From Prevotella sp. (GTDB taxonomy: Bacteria > Bacteroidota > Bacteroidia > Bacteroidales > Bacteroidaceae), in contig JAGCOB010000010.1 in the NCBI GenBank assembly GCA_017645645.1, forward strand, positions 1 through 64,000: DNA of 64,000 bases, written 5' to 3'. The notes under the pieces are model-generated. The model had not been told where the DNA came from, searched no databases, and was given only the letters and a program-made list of their open reading frames with translations. Below, piece after piece: positions 1 through 7,416 of the stretch. Position 1 is the stretch's first letter; every line of letters starts with the position of its first letter. The position numbers and the translations under genes are program-made.

Positions 1-288
1 GTCCTGATGGGCAAGTCTCGTCAGTTGGTTAAGGTTATTCGCCATACCTACCAGTGTTCGATACTCTTTCATGTCTGCCTCGGTATGTGGCTGCACGACC
101 TCAGACTTCAAGGCAGACTCTCGGATATATTCAGCCAATCGTCTGTTCGCCTTCCGGCTTCTTGTCCTCAATATCTCATAGTCTATCTTAGAGAACTTGA
201 CCGTTATAGCCTTTGACAGCCGCCTTGCATCAGCAACGGTCGGTCTGCCTTTCGATTTCTTCTTGTTTTGATTCTTTGTTGCTGTCAT
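1..288 (-). CDS. MobC-like plasmid mobilization relaxosome protein (partial)
   Basis: Reads leftwards from an ATG at 288 and runs off the window edge; 96 codons are visible. The start is very basic (many Lys/Arg), followed by a segment resembling the MobC/BmgB family: a ribbon-helix-helix-like region (ITVKFSKIDYEILRTRS), then ESALKSEV, and the typical MANNLNQLTRLAHQ stretch (residues about 81-94). Members of this family bind oriT and help the relaxase during conjugal mobilization, so a relaxase gene is expected just outside the window, downstream of this one. It fits with the DUF3408 gene, the candidate oriT hairpins and the integrase at the other side. Family assignment is by motif recognition only. 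Confidence 0.8.
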   Translation of the reverse strand, partial: MTATKNQNKKKSKGRPTVADARRLSKAITVKFSKIDYEILRTRSRKANRRLAEYIRESALKSEVVQPHTEADMKEYRTLVGMANNLNQLTRLAHQD

Positions 289-363
289 AACTCCAGTGTA
301 TTCACTTTAGTGACTGTACTCATTGAATCTGCGACCAATGGGGAGCGGATTCCCTCGCATCGT

Positions 364-459
364 GAGTGCGAGCGAGGTGGTTTTCGGGATGCCGAAAACA
401 TAACCTCGCCGCACTCCATACGGAGTATCCAGACGTTTGTGCCACCTTCGGTGTCAAAC
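364..459. other. Two nested hairpins upstream of mobC, candidate oriT
   Basis: Hairpin 1 (364-416) pairs 364-370 with 410-416, 372-378 with 403-409 and 381-387 with 392-398: three perfect 7-bp blocks separated by a bulge and an internal loop. Hairpin 2 (435-459) pairs 435-439 with 455-459 and 443-446 with 450-453 around a TTC loop. They fill the space between the DUF3408 stop and the mobC start. Mobilizable elements usually carry oriT directly beside mob genes, so oriT is the favoured reading. A terminator for the DUF3408 gene is the alternative for hairpin 1, although there is no clear T-run on the minus strand. Confidence 0.45.
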
Positions 460-514
460 CCATTGTGAATAGTCGTAGACTATGTGCTTATCGCTTACAA
501 TTTATACCATTCCT

Positions 515-1159
515 TCAGTTCGTCGCCATACGTTGGTGTCTCACCATGTTCTCAACAATCCCCGAAGCACTCATGCGCTTGCCTCCCAGACGTCGTGCAA
601 TCTTATCCAGTTCGTCGCGGAGGGAGGCACTGATGAACACGGGCATACGGTTTTCAATCTTGGGTAATGGTAGGAAGACAGAACTATACTCTTCCAATGA
701 GAGTCTGCGCTGCTTGCTGCTTACACGTTTCATGGGTGTCTGCTTCGCATCATTCTCGTCAGGAAGAGAAACTGCCTCTTCCGGCATCGATGGAGAATCT
801 TGGGATTCTGATGATGGAATGGGTTCGGAAAACTCAGTTGCTGCCTCGACCACAGGTTTCTTCCCTGTTGCATCCTCATCGCAATCCTGCAGTATTGCTT
901 CCATAGATGTAGGTTCAGTGACTTCACTTGGTGGAGTCGCTGCACTTGAATCAGTGGCTGCAATGGCTTCACCATCCTTTGACAGATTCTTAGTGGGCGG
1001 TTCTTCTTGATTGTCGCCAAACATCGAGAGTGCCACAGAATAACGCTCTGCCATTTTCTCATTTGACAAGAGACGCCTGCCTTTTGATTCCATAATCCAC
1101 TGTGTCATCTTCTTCTCGTCATCCTCACTCATGTTGTTCACTTTTGTTTTTGTTGCCAT
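515..1159 (-). CDS. DUF3408 domain protein of a mobile element
   Basis: 214 residues. The N-terminal part is acidic and Ser/Glu/Pro-rich (about residues 50-135), probably disordered. The C-terminal ~55 residues hold the DUF3408-like core, with PVFISASLRDELDKIARRLGG followed by SASGIVENMVRHQ, a ribbon-helix-helix-like pattern found in proteins encoded beside mob/tra genes of Bacteroidales conjugative and mobilizable elements. The role of the family is not settled; DNA binding in partition or transfer is plausible. It is transcribed towards mobC, and a -7/-33 promoter lies upstream at 1223-1254. No parA/traA gene precedes it, which is unlike many DUF3408 loci. Confidence 0.75.
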   Translation of the reverse strand: MATKTKVNNMSEDDEKKMTQWIMESKGRRLLSNEKMAERYSVALSMFGDNQEEPPTKNLSKDGEAIAATDSSAATPPSEVTEPTSMEAILQDCDEDATGKKPVVEAATEFSEPIPSSESQDSPSMPEEAVSLPDENDAKQTPMKRVSSKQRRLSLEEYSSVFLPLPKIENRMPVFISASLRDELDKIARRLGGKRMSASGIVENMVRHQRMATN

Positions 1160-1222
1160 TCAAATCTGTTTTTAATCGTTTATACTATGGCCAGAGCTGT
1201 CGCTACTGACCGTTTTTCGAGC

Positions 1223-1254
1223 CAAAGGTAAGGTGATTGGAATAACCCTCCAAG
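1223..1254 (-). promoter_or_regulatory. Promoter of the DUF3408/mob transcription unit
   Basis: On the minus strand the -7 box TACCTTTG is at 1230-1223 and a near-match to the -33 box (CTTG) at 1254-1251, separated by 20 nt, the spacing seen for the best promoters of this window. The leader to the ATG at 1159 is about 60 nt. Confidence 0.55.
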
Positions 1255-1463
1255 CGTTTGGGTTTTCCTGCAGCATTCTGCATAGGATGTGGCTGAGGGT
1301 GCCATTTTTCGGTTTTTGTTTCCCTATTTTGCTAAGTGGATTTAGTGGATGGAGTGTAACAGGTGGCCTCATTGTAGTGAGTGTACACATTGTTTACAGT
1401 GGAATCATTGTAACCATTATAATAATAAGGTATAGGTATCTTAGTTGGTTCGTTGGTAACAAC

Positions 1464-1583
1464 GTCCGTTCCTTAGTTCGTCCGTTCCTTAGTTCGTCCG
1501 TTACAACGTAGGTGCGTAAGAATGTTCTAATGCAGGTACGTTCTAATGTTAGTACGTTCTAATGTTAGTACGTAAGTACATTG
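1464..1583. repeat. 16-bp iteron-like direct repeats
   Basis: GTCCGTTCCTTAGTTC occurs at 1464-1479 and again at 1480-1495; GTACGTTCTAATGTTA occurs at 1536-1551 and 1552-1567; degenerate units starting with GTnCGT lie at 1496, 1512 and 1568. The two repeat types share the same 16-bp period and the GTnCGT head. Related GTACGT-like words continue to about 1634. Such arrays are typical of sites bound cooperatively by replication, partition or relaxosome proteins. Which protein binds is unknown; the adjacent DUF3408 and HTH proteins are candidates. Confidence 0.6.
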
Positions 1584-1867
1584 TAACGTAGGTATGTACG
1601 TCCGTTGTTACGGTGGTACATTACAAGTTGTACGCCTGAAGGATTTTAGATTAATGTAAGTTACATACGCAATGCACAAATTTTGGCGCTCGTGGCGCCC
1701 TTTATAGCGGCCACAGGCGCCAGTTGGCCTGAAAAATTTGGTGGGAACATAAGGATTGTGTAATTTCGCCTCGGATTTGAGTCAATGGGTTGCTCTGGAT
1801 GCGCAGTTTCAGAGGGCAAATCGGGGCAAGTTGTCTCATGGTATACTCATGATAAGCGCAAGAAGCG

Positions 1868-1882
1868 TACCTTTGCATTGGT
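1868..1882 (+). promoter_or_regulatory. -7 box TACCTTTG (first of a similar pair)
   Basis: TACCTTTG followed by CATTGG. The same box-plus-downstream word (TAACTTTG then CATTGG) recurs at 1975. Both point rightwards into the hairpin array and the HTH genes. Confidence 0.4.
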
Positions 1883-1974
1883 ATTACCTCATGAACTGGC
1901 ATCGATGGCACAGTTTTACAACGCCAATCGGCGCCATCAGGATTTAGAAGTATCAGGAGATGCTGACAAAGATG

Positions 1975-1988
1975 TAACTTTGCATTGG
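1975..1988 (+). promoter_or_regulatory. -7 box TAACTTTG (second of the pair)
   Basis: TAACTTTGCATTGG, 107 nt downstream of a near-copy. A transcript starting here would carry the 2120-2275 hairpin array in a leader of nearly 500 nt before the first HTH gene. Confidence 0.4.
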
Positions 1989-2119
1989 ATTTGAAAGAAT
2001 GCTGTCCTCAATGTCACCGTTTTCGTGGGACATTCGGGGACAGTTGCATTGAAAATTTGGCAGGTTCAGAGGCTCGTCGTACCTTCGCGTCGGCAAAAGA
2101 AACGGACAAGTGCATGCAC

Positions 2120-2275
2120 AATGCCACAATAGGGGGTAGCCTAATGCCCCCCTAATCGGGAGAATGCCGCAATCGGGGTAGCCTACTACCCGCCTGGCGG
2201 GGCAATGCCACAATAGTGGTAGCCTAATTCCACCTTGGTGGTGGCTTACCACAATAGGGCATAGCCTGATGCAGT
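2120..2275. repeat. Four ~42-bp hairpin repeats with conserved loop
   Basis: Copies begin at 2120, 2163, 2204 and 2245 (spacing 43, 41, 41). Each carries AATGCC(A/G)CAAT-like sequence, then an inverted repeat around a conserved TAGCCTa core. The stems differ but stay paired: copy 1 GGGGGTA with TGCCCCC (one wobble), copy 2 GGGTAG with CTACCC, copy 3 GTGG with CCAC, copy 4 GCAT with ATGC. In copies 2 and 3 the right arm can instead pair with downstream sequence (CCCGCC-T-GGCGGG at 2189-2201; CCACC-TT-GGTGG at 2230-2241). The pattern suggests selection on structure, as DNA or leader RNA. Confidence 0.65.
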
Positions 2276-2409
2276 TTGGGGGCTGGTTCCCCGCAACACT
2301 GCATCGCCCGCACTTAAAATGAGCAAGCTCAGCGGACATTAGGTTTGGCTTAAAGAAGTTCGTGAAACGTTAAAAACAGAAACGCCTTTTACAAAGGAGT
2401 CCCAAGTGG

Positions 2410-2428
2410 TACATTTGCCGTACCTTTG
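2410..2428 (+). promoter_or_regulatory. Tandem -7 boxes before the HTH gene pair
   Basis: TACATTTG (2410-2417) and TACCTTTG (2421-2428), 50-60 nt upstream of the ATG at 2478. The second matches the consensus best. Confidence 0.5.
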
Positions 2429-2477
2429 CCGACGATTCGATTTGACAATAATAACAACATAATAAAAAATAGAAAAA

Positions 2478-2822
2478 ATGATAGAGATTGTAAACATTGA
2501 AAAAACGGCTTACGATAAGTTCGTAGGACAGTTTGAAGGCTTCGTCAAGAAGATGACGGAGATGGGTAATCGTGGCACTAACAAATGCCTGAGTGACTGG
2601 CTTGATAATGATGATGTCTGCAAAATCCTAAAAATCAGCAAGAGAACCTTGCAGACCTTGCGTGACAATGGGACACTGGCATATTCGCAGATAAGCCACA
2701 AGACCTATTACAAGCAGGAGGACGTGGACAAAGTTATAAAGGATGTCCGAGACAGGCAGAAGGGCGCTGCTTGGCGCAAGCCTCGCAAGAAGTCTGAGAC
2801 AAAAGACAAAAAGAGTGTGTAA
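2478..2822 (+). CDS. Excisionase-like helix-turn-helix protein 1
   Basis: 114 residues. The middle part (about 43-90) is a MerR/excisionase-type winged helix (HTH_17-like): WLDNDDVCKILKISKRTLQTLRDNG then TYYKQEDVDKVI. A basic tail rich in Lys/Arg follows. Proteins of this kind, encoded in pairs beside IntDOT-like integrases, act as excision factors or regulators of excision in Bacteroidales elements. It is followed after 18 nt by a homologous gene, so the two are probably co-transcribed. Function as Xis or regulator is inferred from family and position. Confidence 0.7.
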   Translation: MIEIVNIEKTAYDKFVGQFEGFVKKMTEMGNRGTNKCLSDWLDNDDVCKILKISKRTLQTLRDNGTLAYSQISHKTYYKQEDVDKVIKDVRDRQKGAAWRKPRKKSETKDKKSV

Positions 2823-2840
2823 CCCCTAAAATATCGGAAT

Positions 2841-3179
2841 ATGGATTTACAGAACAACGTGAATGAATTGATCACATTGAGGACTAATGGCGTGGAGGGT
2901 GCCATGAAGTCGATGAAGGACATTGAGAGCCTGTTTGACAAGGTGACGAGCAATTACCGTCCCTTGCTAAACGGCGAACGATATATGTCAGACGTGGAGG
3001 TGTCGCATCGGTTGAAAGTAAGCAGACGCACCTTGCAGGACTATCGGGACAACGGCACTCTTCCTTATTTCAAGTTGGGTGGTAAGGTGCTGTACCGTGA
3101 GAGTGACTTGGAGGCATTGCTGCAAAGATGTTATCACCCTGTTATCCTTAAAACGGCGCAATGTGACAGTAGACGGTGA
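2841..3179 (+). CDS. Excisionase-like helix-turn-helix protein 2
   Basis: 112 residues and clearly related to the preceding protein: an N-terminal helical stretch, then the winged helix at about 48-95 (MSDVEVSHRLKVSRRTLQDY, DNGTLPYFKLGGKVLYRES). This copy keeps the FKLGGKVLY turn typical of excisionase-family DNA-binding proteins. It is the last gene before a strong terminator at 3202-3258. The tandem pair probably forms an excision or regulatory module with the integrase on the opposite strand. Confidence 0.7.
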   Translation: MDLQNNVNELITLRTNGVEGAMKSMKDIESLFDKVTSNYRPLLNGERYMSDVEVSHRLKVSRRTLQDYRDNGTLPYFKLGGKVLYRESDLEALLQRCYHPVILKTAQCDSRR

Positions 3180-3201
3180 TGAGATTGCCCATCAAAAAGG
3201 A

Positions 3202-3258
3202 AAACAGAAGAAAGGCGGATGCACTGGCTGTTGTCAGGCATCCGTCTTTCTTCTGTTT
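3202..3258. terminator. Strong bidirectional terminator
   Basis: A 21-bp stem (3202-3222 with 3238-3258, one G-T wobble) with a 15-nt loop lies between convergent genes. T-rich sequence follows on the plus strand and A-rich sequence precedes it, so it can work for both. Confidence 0.85.
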
Positions 3259-3278
3259 ATATGTGTGGAAACCGTCGC

Positions 3279-3668
3279 TTATGGATTGAGCGACCGCTGC
3301 TTAAAGTCTATGTCGTCCACAATGACACAAATGTGTTCGTATGGATTTCGCTCATAAGCCTTATTGGTCATGTACTTGCGGAATATCCGGGCATTACGGC
3401 TTGGCAGTTTGTAGGTCAGGTAGAGAATTAGGTCCAGATTATACACCTCAACCGTCCAGTCATCTGTCTCATGACCAGGGAATGGGATTCTTTCTGCTGT
3501 CTCATGCTCATATAATTCGCTCTTCTTGTAGATAGAACGGATAGTACGATAGACTATAGCCTCTGGGAGTCCAAACATGTCCGTTATCTCTTCAATTGTC
3601 ATCCACACGTCTTTCTGTGGCATAGTTACCTGACCGCCCTCGGTCATTCTGATGATTCCTCTTTTCAT
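3279..3668 (-). CDS. RhuM-like domain protein
   Basis: 129 residues. Residues about 20-105 match the pattern of the RhuM virulence family: a WMTIEEITDMFGL helix-turn-helix-like start, SIYKKSELYEH, then VYNLDLILYLTYKLPSRNARIFRKYM, corresponding to the family's YNLDaIisvGYRVnS..at.FR. RhuM-like proteins are frequent on genomic islands; their biochemical role is unclear. It lies 3 nt downstream of the integrase and is probably co-transcribed with it. It is much shorter than full-length RhuM proteins and appears to be only the conserved domain. Confidence 0.6.
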   Translation of the reverse strand: MKRGIIRMTEGGQVTMPQKDVWMTIEEITDMFGLPEAIVYRTIRSIYKKSELYEHETAERIPFPGHETDDWTVEVYNLDLILYLTYKLPSRNARIFRKYMTNKAYERNPYEHICVIVDDIDFKQRSLNP

Positions 3669-3671
3669 ATT

Positions 3672-4901
3672 CTATGCAGTTTTGATTTTACTGAAAGATG
3701 CATTAAGTTTGTTGCCCAACATGGTCAGGTCGTTGTCGAGTTTCTGCGTGGTGATGCGGGCATAGATTTGTGTGGTGACAATGTTTGTGTGTCCCAATAC
3801 TCGGCTTACACTCTCAATGGGCATGCCGTTCGTTAAGGCCATCGTAGCAAATCCATGCCTTGCGCAGTGTGCGGAAATGGGTTTGTCAATGCCACACTCC
3901 TTCATTACAGGCTTCAACTTCTTGCAGACACTCCAGTAGTTGACTTCACCAAAGACAGACTTGGGGTTGTCTTTTGGAAAGTTCTTGTAGCGGTCAATAA
4001 TTTGAAGAGGAACATCCAGCAACTTCACCTGATAGGGTATACCCGTCTTATGACGCTTACCCACTATCCATTTATCACCATTGACTTCAACGATATTGTC
4101 CGTTGTCAGTTCCTTCAAGTCCACAAACGACAGGGCGGTGAAGTTCATGAACACAAAGAGGTCGCGAATGAAGGCAAGATTGGCATTCTCAAACTCATGT
4201 GTCATCACCGTCCTCAACTCGTCCTCAGTCAGAAACGTGCGCTCTTTGCACTTGGGGCTGATGTGGAACTGGGCAAACACGTTGCGCTGTATTTTCCCGT
4301 TGTCATGGGCACGGCCTACGACTCCTTTCAAGTGCATACATGCCAGCCAGATGGTAGAATTGGCCAGTCCCCGGTCATTGCTGAGATATACGGCAAACTC
4401 CTTGATGAAGTCGGGGGTGAGTTCCTGCATGGAAATATCTGTGCGTCGATGACAAGCCTGTAGGAAACTTGCCACATAGTTTCTCGACCTCACTTGTATC
4501 TTGTAGGTTCCGGATGCACGGTCTTTGTCAACACGCTTCTTCAGAGTAGCCAAGTCCTTGTCGAAGGCTCCCAGCAATGTCTCATACTCGCTGCCCAAAC
4601 CTTGATAGGCGTTGCGCACCATTTCAGCCGTGACGAATGCCTCACGGTCAGACAGGTGTTGGTAGTGTTTGATAATCTGTGCCTTGATGTTGTCGAGGTC
4701 GCGGTTTATCTGCAACGCTTCCTTGCTGCGGCCTTTGGCACAGTTGCCCTTCACGTCCCACATCGTGAGTGGGATATTCATCTTGCAACTGAACTGCGAC
4801 TGCGTTCCGTTGATTGTCACACGTCCCATAATCGGGACAATTCCGTTTTTCTCCTTACCCTTGTTGGCATAGAAGAGGATGTTGAAAGTCGATCTGCTCA
4901 T
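3672..4901 (-). CDS. IntDOT-type tyrosine recombinase (integrase)
   Basis: 409 residues, full length for the Bacteroidales mobile-element integrase family. An N-terminal arm-binding domain (about 1-95) precedes a SAM-like core-binding domain (about 110-215) and the catalytic domain (about 225-400). Visible catalytic residues are His345 and Arg348 (HCARH), His371 (LGH) and the nucleophile Tyr380. Where most tyrosine recombinases have Arg I (TGLR), this protein has FTALSFVD, i.e. Ser, as described for IntDOT. It should catalyse integration and, with the HTH proteins, excision of the element whose mob genes lie at the left of the window. A -7-like box (TATCTTTG) reads into it from 4938-4931. Confidence 0.92.
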   Translation of the reverse strand: MSRSTFNILFYANKGKEKNGIVPIMGRVTINGTQSQFSCKMNIPLTMWDVKGNCAKGRSKEALQINRDLDNIKAQIIKHYQHLSDREAFVTAEMVRNAYQGLGSEYETLLGAFDKDLATLKKRVDKDRASGTYKIQVRSRNYVASFLQACHRRTDISMQELTPDFIKEFAVYLSNDRGLANSTIWLACMHLKGVVGRAHDNGKIQRNVFAQFHISPKCKERTFLTEDELRTVMTHEFENANLAFIRDLFVFMNFTALSFVDLKELTTDNIVEVNGDKWIVGKRHKTGIPYQVKLLDVPLQIIDRYKNFPKDNPKSVFGEVNYWSVCKKLKPVMKECGIDKPISAHCARHGFATMALTNGMPIESVSRVLGHTNIVTTQIYARITTQKLDNDLTMLGNKLNASFSKIKTA

Positions 4902-5243
4902 AATTCTTTCCTTTTTTAAAATTTCGGCTGCAAAGATAATACCATTTTGGAAATTGCCTTTTCAGCAAATCAGTGCAGATTATGTCATCGAAAACCATTC
5001 GGTTCGGAACTCGTCATTCTTCCTCTTTTATGCCCTTGGATTTATGAAAGATTAACTCTCAGACAGGGGGGATATGGGTTACGAATAAGAGACCTAACTC
5101 TTTCATTGAACCGCATAAATCTGCTTAGTGCCAACTTTCAAACTTTCCTCATTTTTCCCTGAATTGCCTTTATTTATGGGGCAAACTGCGTGATTTCTCC
5201 AAAAATGCTTTTCTAATTCAGCATTATTTCGTATTTTTGTAAC
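4902..5243. other. Integrase upstream region, candidate element end (att)
   Basis: No gene. Besides the integrase -7 box (4938-4931, minus), it holds an 8-bp inverted repeat (ATGAAAGA at 5044-5051, TCTTTCAT at 5099-5106) and a repeated TAACTCT word (about 5054 and 5096). In elements of this class the attachment site usually lies just upstream of the integrase, so the mobile-element/chromosome junction is expected here. The exact crossover cannot be placed without the other end or an empty site. Confidence 0.4.
5232..5239 (+). promoter_or_regulatory. -7-like box abutting a start codon
   Basis: TATTTTTG ends 4 nt before the ATG at 5244. With initiation about 5 nt after the box, the transcript would begin at the A of the start codon (leaderless). 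No good -33 box is visible. Confidence 0.35.
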
Positions 5244-6278
5244 ATGAAATACGAGGTGACCATAGGAATACCTGTCTATAATGCGGAGAAGTACATTCGT
5301 CAGACGATGGACTCTGTATTGGCTCAGGCGTTTACAAGTATTGAGTTCCTGATACTTGACGACTGTAGCACGGACTCCTCTATGGCTATCATTCAGGAAT
5401 ACCGGCAGACGCATCCTCGGGGGGAGGATATACATGTATTTCACCATTCCGATAACAGAGGACCTGGTGCAGCCCGTAATAGGATTATTGACGAAGCACA
5501 GGGACGCTTTCTCTATTTCATGGATGCTGATGACGTGATAGAGCCGCATACTATTGCCTTGCTGATGGAACACCAGCAGCGGACAGGGGCTGATATCGTC
5601 TATGGTTCGTATGACAAGATAGAGACCTTCAATGATGGTAAGATTCTTGAGGCACATCAGTATCTTTTTTTGGAACTGACAGGTGAAGATAGTCTGGCAG
5701 AATATGCGTGGCGTGAAAAAGGAGACTTACAAACCACTGTTTGGAATTATATAGTAGACGTGGAGATGCTCCGTAAGGAATGCTTGCGTTTTATTGATAC
5801 CAACTTCTGGGAAGATATGGCATTTACCTTTGATCTGCTGCCCTGTTGCCGACATACAGTATTGCTTCCAGATATTACCTATCATTATAAGTGTCGTTAT
5901 GACTCACTGAGTAAATATCAGCAACGTGAGCAGATTGGTAAAGAGGAGGTTGTTCGGAACATAGCAACAGTTGATTACATGAAGCAGCAGTGTGTGAAGA
6001 CAAAGGGAAAATCATATCAGCCTCAACGATATCTGAATGTGTTGAAGACCAATTTCTTTGTATTATGTTATACCCTGAAGAATTTCAAGAGAATCACTCC
6101 GTCTTTCACCTACAAGGAGTTGAAGGAGATGATGAGTCATCCTGCTGCCCTCTCTGAAATTATTGGTTTCCGAAAAGGACGGGCTAAGAACCTTTTATTT
6201 TATTTATTTGGAAAGCTACCGGCAGGGGTCATGGTATGGGTCGCCTCTTTGATAGGGAAAAGGAAAGGGCTGGTATGA
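5244..6278 (+). CDS. Family 2 glycosyltransferase
   Basis: 344 residues. The N-terminal ~110 residues form a GT-A nucleotide-sugar binding domain: VTIGIPVYNAEKYI, then the DDCSTDSS motif and the metal-binding DADD (FLYFMDADDV). The remainder, rich in aromatic and basic residues, is typical of capsular or O-antigen GT2 enzymes. It would transfer a sugar to a lipid-linked glycan at the cytoplasmic face; donor and acceptor are not deducible. It is the first chromosomal gene after the mobile element and is followed, after a short gap, by a GT4 gene on the same strand. Confidence 0.85.
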   Translation: MKYEVTIGIPVYNAEKYIRQTMDSVLAQAFTSIEFLILDDCSTDSSMAIIQEYRQTHPRGEDIHVFHHSDNRGPGAARNRIIDEAQGRFLYFMDADDVIEPHTIALLMEHQQRTGADIVYGSYDKIETFNDGKILEAHQYLFLELTGEDSLAEYAWREKGDLQTTVWNYIVDVEMLRKECLRFIDTNFWEDMAFTFDLLPCCRHTVLLPDITYHYKCRYDSLSKYQQREQIGKEEVVRNIATVDYMKQQCVKTKGKSYQPQRYLNVLKTNFFVLCYTLKNFKRITPSFTYKELKEMMSHPAALSEIIGFRKGRAKNLLFYLFGKLPAGVMVWVASLIGKRKGLV

Positions 6279-6297
6279 TATTAAGTGAGTGAATGAA

Positions 6298-7416
6298 ATG
6301 AAGATCGTCTATTTATATTCATCGTTAGCCGTTGTGGGCGGGGTAGAGCGTATCTTGGTCGATAAGATGAATTATCTGGTCCGTGAATGTGGGGAGGAAG
6401 TATATATCATTACTTCCGACCAGGGGATGCACCGTGTTCCTTACCAACTGGATGAACGTGTGCATTTCATGGATATGAATATCCGGTTTCATACACAGTA
6501 TCAATATGATATCGTACGTCGTCAATGGATACGATGGCGGATGAACCGTGAATACGATACCAAACTGCGTAAGGCGTTGGCAGAGATACAGCCGGATATC
6601 ATTGTGTGTATGACGGCTCAGCATGTCAGACGGTTGCTGAGGGTGAAGGGACATATTCCCTTGGTGGTAGAGTCTCATGTCAACTTCTCCCATATTGACA
6701 GCAGGTGGCATCTCTTACAGAATCGCATGAACAACTACTGGATTGGTAAGGCGGAGGCGGTGGTGACACTGACAGAGGGGGATGCAAAAGACTGGCGACG
6801 TGTCAGCAAACATGTTCATGTCATTCCGAATATGGTCCACTTAAATGAGTCCGGAAAGTATAGTGAGTGTGTCAATAAACGTGCTGTCTTTGTCGGACGA
6901 CTTGTGGAGCAGAAGGGACTTCCTGAATTATTGAAGGTGTGGCAATTGGTTCACAAGAAATATCCTGACTGGCAGTTGGATATCTATGGTGAGGGGAACA
7001 TGTTCAATGATCAATGTTCAATGTTCAATGTTCATATCCACCCCCCTGTCTCCAATATCTTTGAGAAATACATGGAGAGTTCCATGTTGTTGCTTACATC
7101 GGTTTATGAGCCTTTCGGACTGGTGATGCCAGAGGCGATGAGTTGTGGCATTCCAGTTGTTGCTTTTGACAGTCCGCATGGTCCTGCTACGATCATTACA
7201 GACGGGGAAGACGGATTCTTGGTTAAGAATCGTGACTGTCAGGTCTTTGCAGACCGTGTCTGCCAGTTGATAGAAGACCAGGAACTGCGTCAGCGTATGG
7301 GCAGAAAGGCAGTCCAGTCATCTCAAAGGTTTACTGCCGACAAGATCATGCCTCAATGGAAGGCTTTGTTCTCTTCCCTAACATCCAAGAAACCTTCGCC
7401 TGAAAGAAAAGGATGA
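6298..7416 (+). CDS. Family 4 glycosyltransferase
   Basis: ATG at 6298 gives MKIVYLYSSLAVVGGVERIL, the usual start of GT-B enzymes; a GTG at 6289 in frame is possible but less likely. The GGVER loop and the C-terminal SVYEPFGLVMPEAMSCG-like donor-binding motif (E-x7-E) mark the GT4 family. A 35-bp heptamer array (7001-7035) encodes the odd segment MFNDQCSMFNV in the second Rossmann domain, where relatives have a short loop. The gene overlaps the convergent acyltransferase gene by 71 bp. Probably a glycan-assembly transferase; specificity unknown. Confidence 0.87.
   Translation: MKIVYLYSSLAVVGGVERILVDKMNYLVRECGEEVYIITSDQGMHRVPYQLDERVHFMDMNIRFHTQYQYDIVRRQWIRWRMNREYDTKLRKALAEIQPDIIVCMTAQHVRRLLRVKGHIPLVVESHVNFSHIDSRWHLLQNRMNNYWIGKAEAVVTLTEGDAKDWRRVSKHVHVIPNMVHLNESGKYSECVNKRAVFVGRLVEQKGLPELLKVWQLVHKKYPDWQLDIYGEGNMFNDQCSMFNVHIHPPVSNIFEKYMESSMLLLTSVYEPFGLVMPEAMSCGIPVVAFDSPHGPATIITDGEDGFLVKNRDCQVFADRVCQLIEDQELRQRMGRKAVQSSQRFTADKIMPQWKALFSSLTSKKPSPERKG
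7001..7035. repeat. In-gene heptamer array (TGTTCAA)5
   Basis: Five 7-bp units: TGTTCAA, TGATCAA, TGTTCAA, TGTTCAA, TGTTCAT. They lie inside the GT4 gene and keep its frame (35 bp with flanking bases). The same heptamer family recurs at 40491-40525. Confidence 0.85.

Larger units (their letters stand above)
1626..2117. other. Gene-free stretch with small hairpins
   Basis: No convincing gene. GGCGC-TCGTG-GCGCC and a second GGCC...GGCC dyad lie at about 1684-1734. A 69-codon open frame at 1785-1994 (+) has no recognisable family, and a -7-like box lies inside it, so it is not called as a gene. Two near-identical -7 boxes (1868 and 1975) suggest that transcription towards the HTH genes starts here. 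Confidence 0.4.

Noticed and set aside
366..1010. 214-codon open frame on the plus strand
   Set aside because: It lies opposite the DUF3408 gene, has low-complexity Ser/Ala content and no family resemblance; the minus frame carries the recognisable domain.
1785..1994. 69-codon plus-strand frame (MGCSGC...) in the mobile element
   Set aside because: No family pattern, a -7 box inside it, and no clear initiation region; kept only as an uncertain possibility.
1953..2339. 128-codon minus frame over the hairpin array
   Set aside because: Its Cys/Pro/His-rich sequence follows from the repeated GGGGTAGCC units; stem covariation fits structure, not codons.
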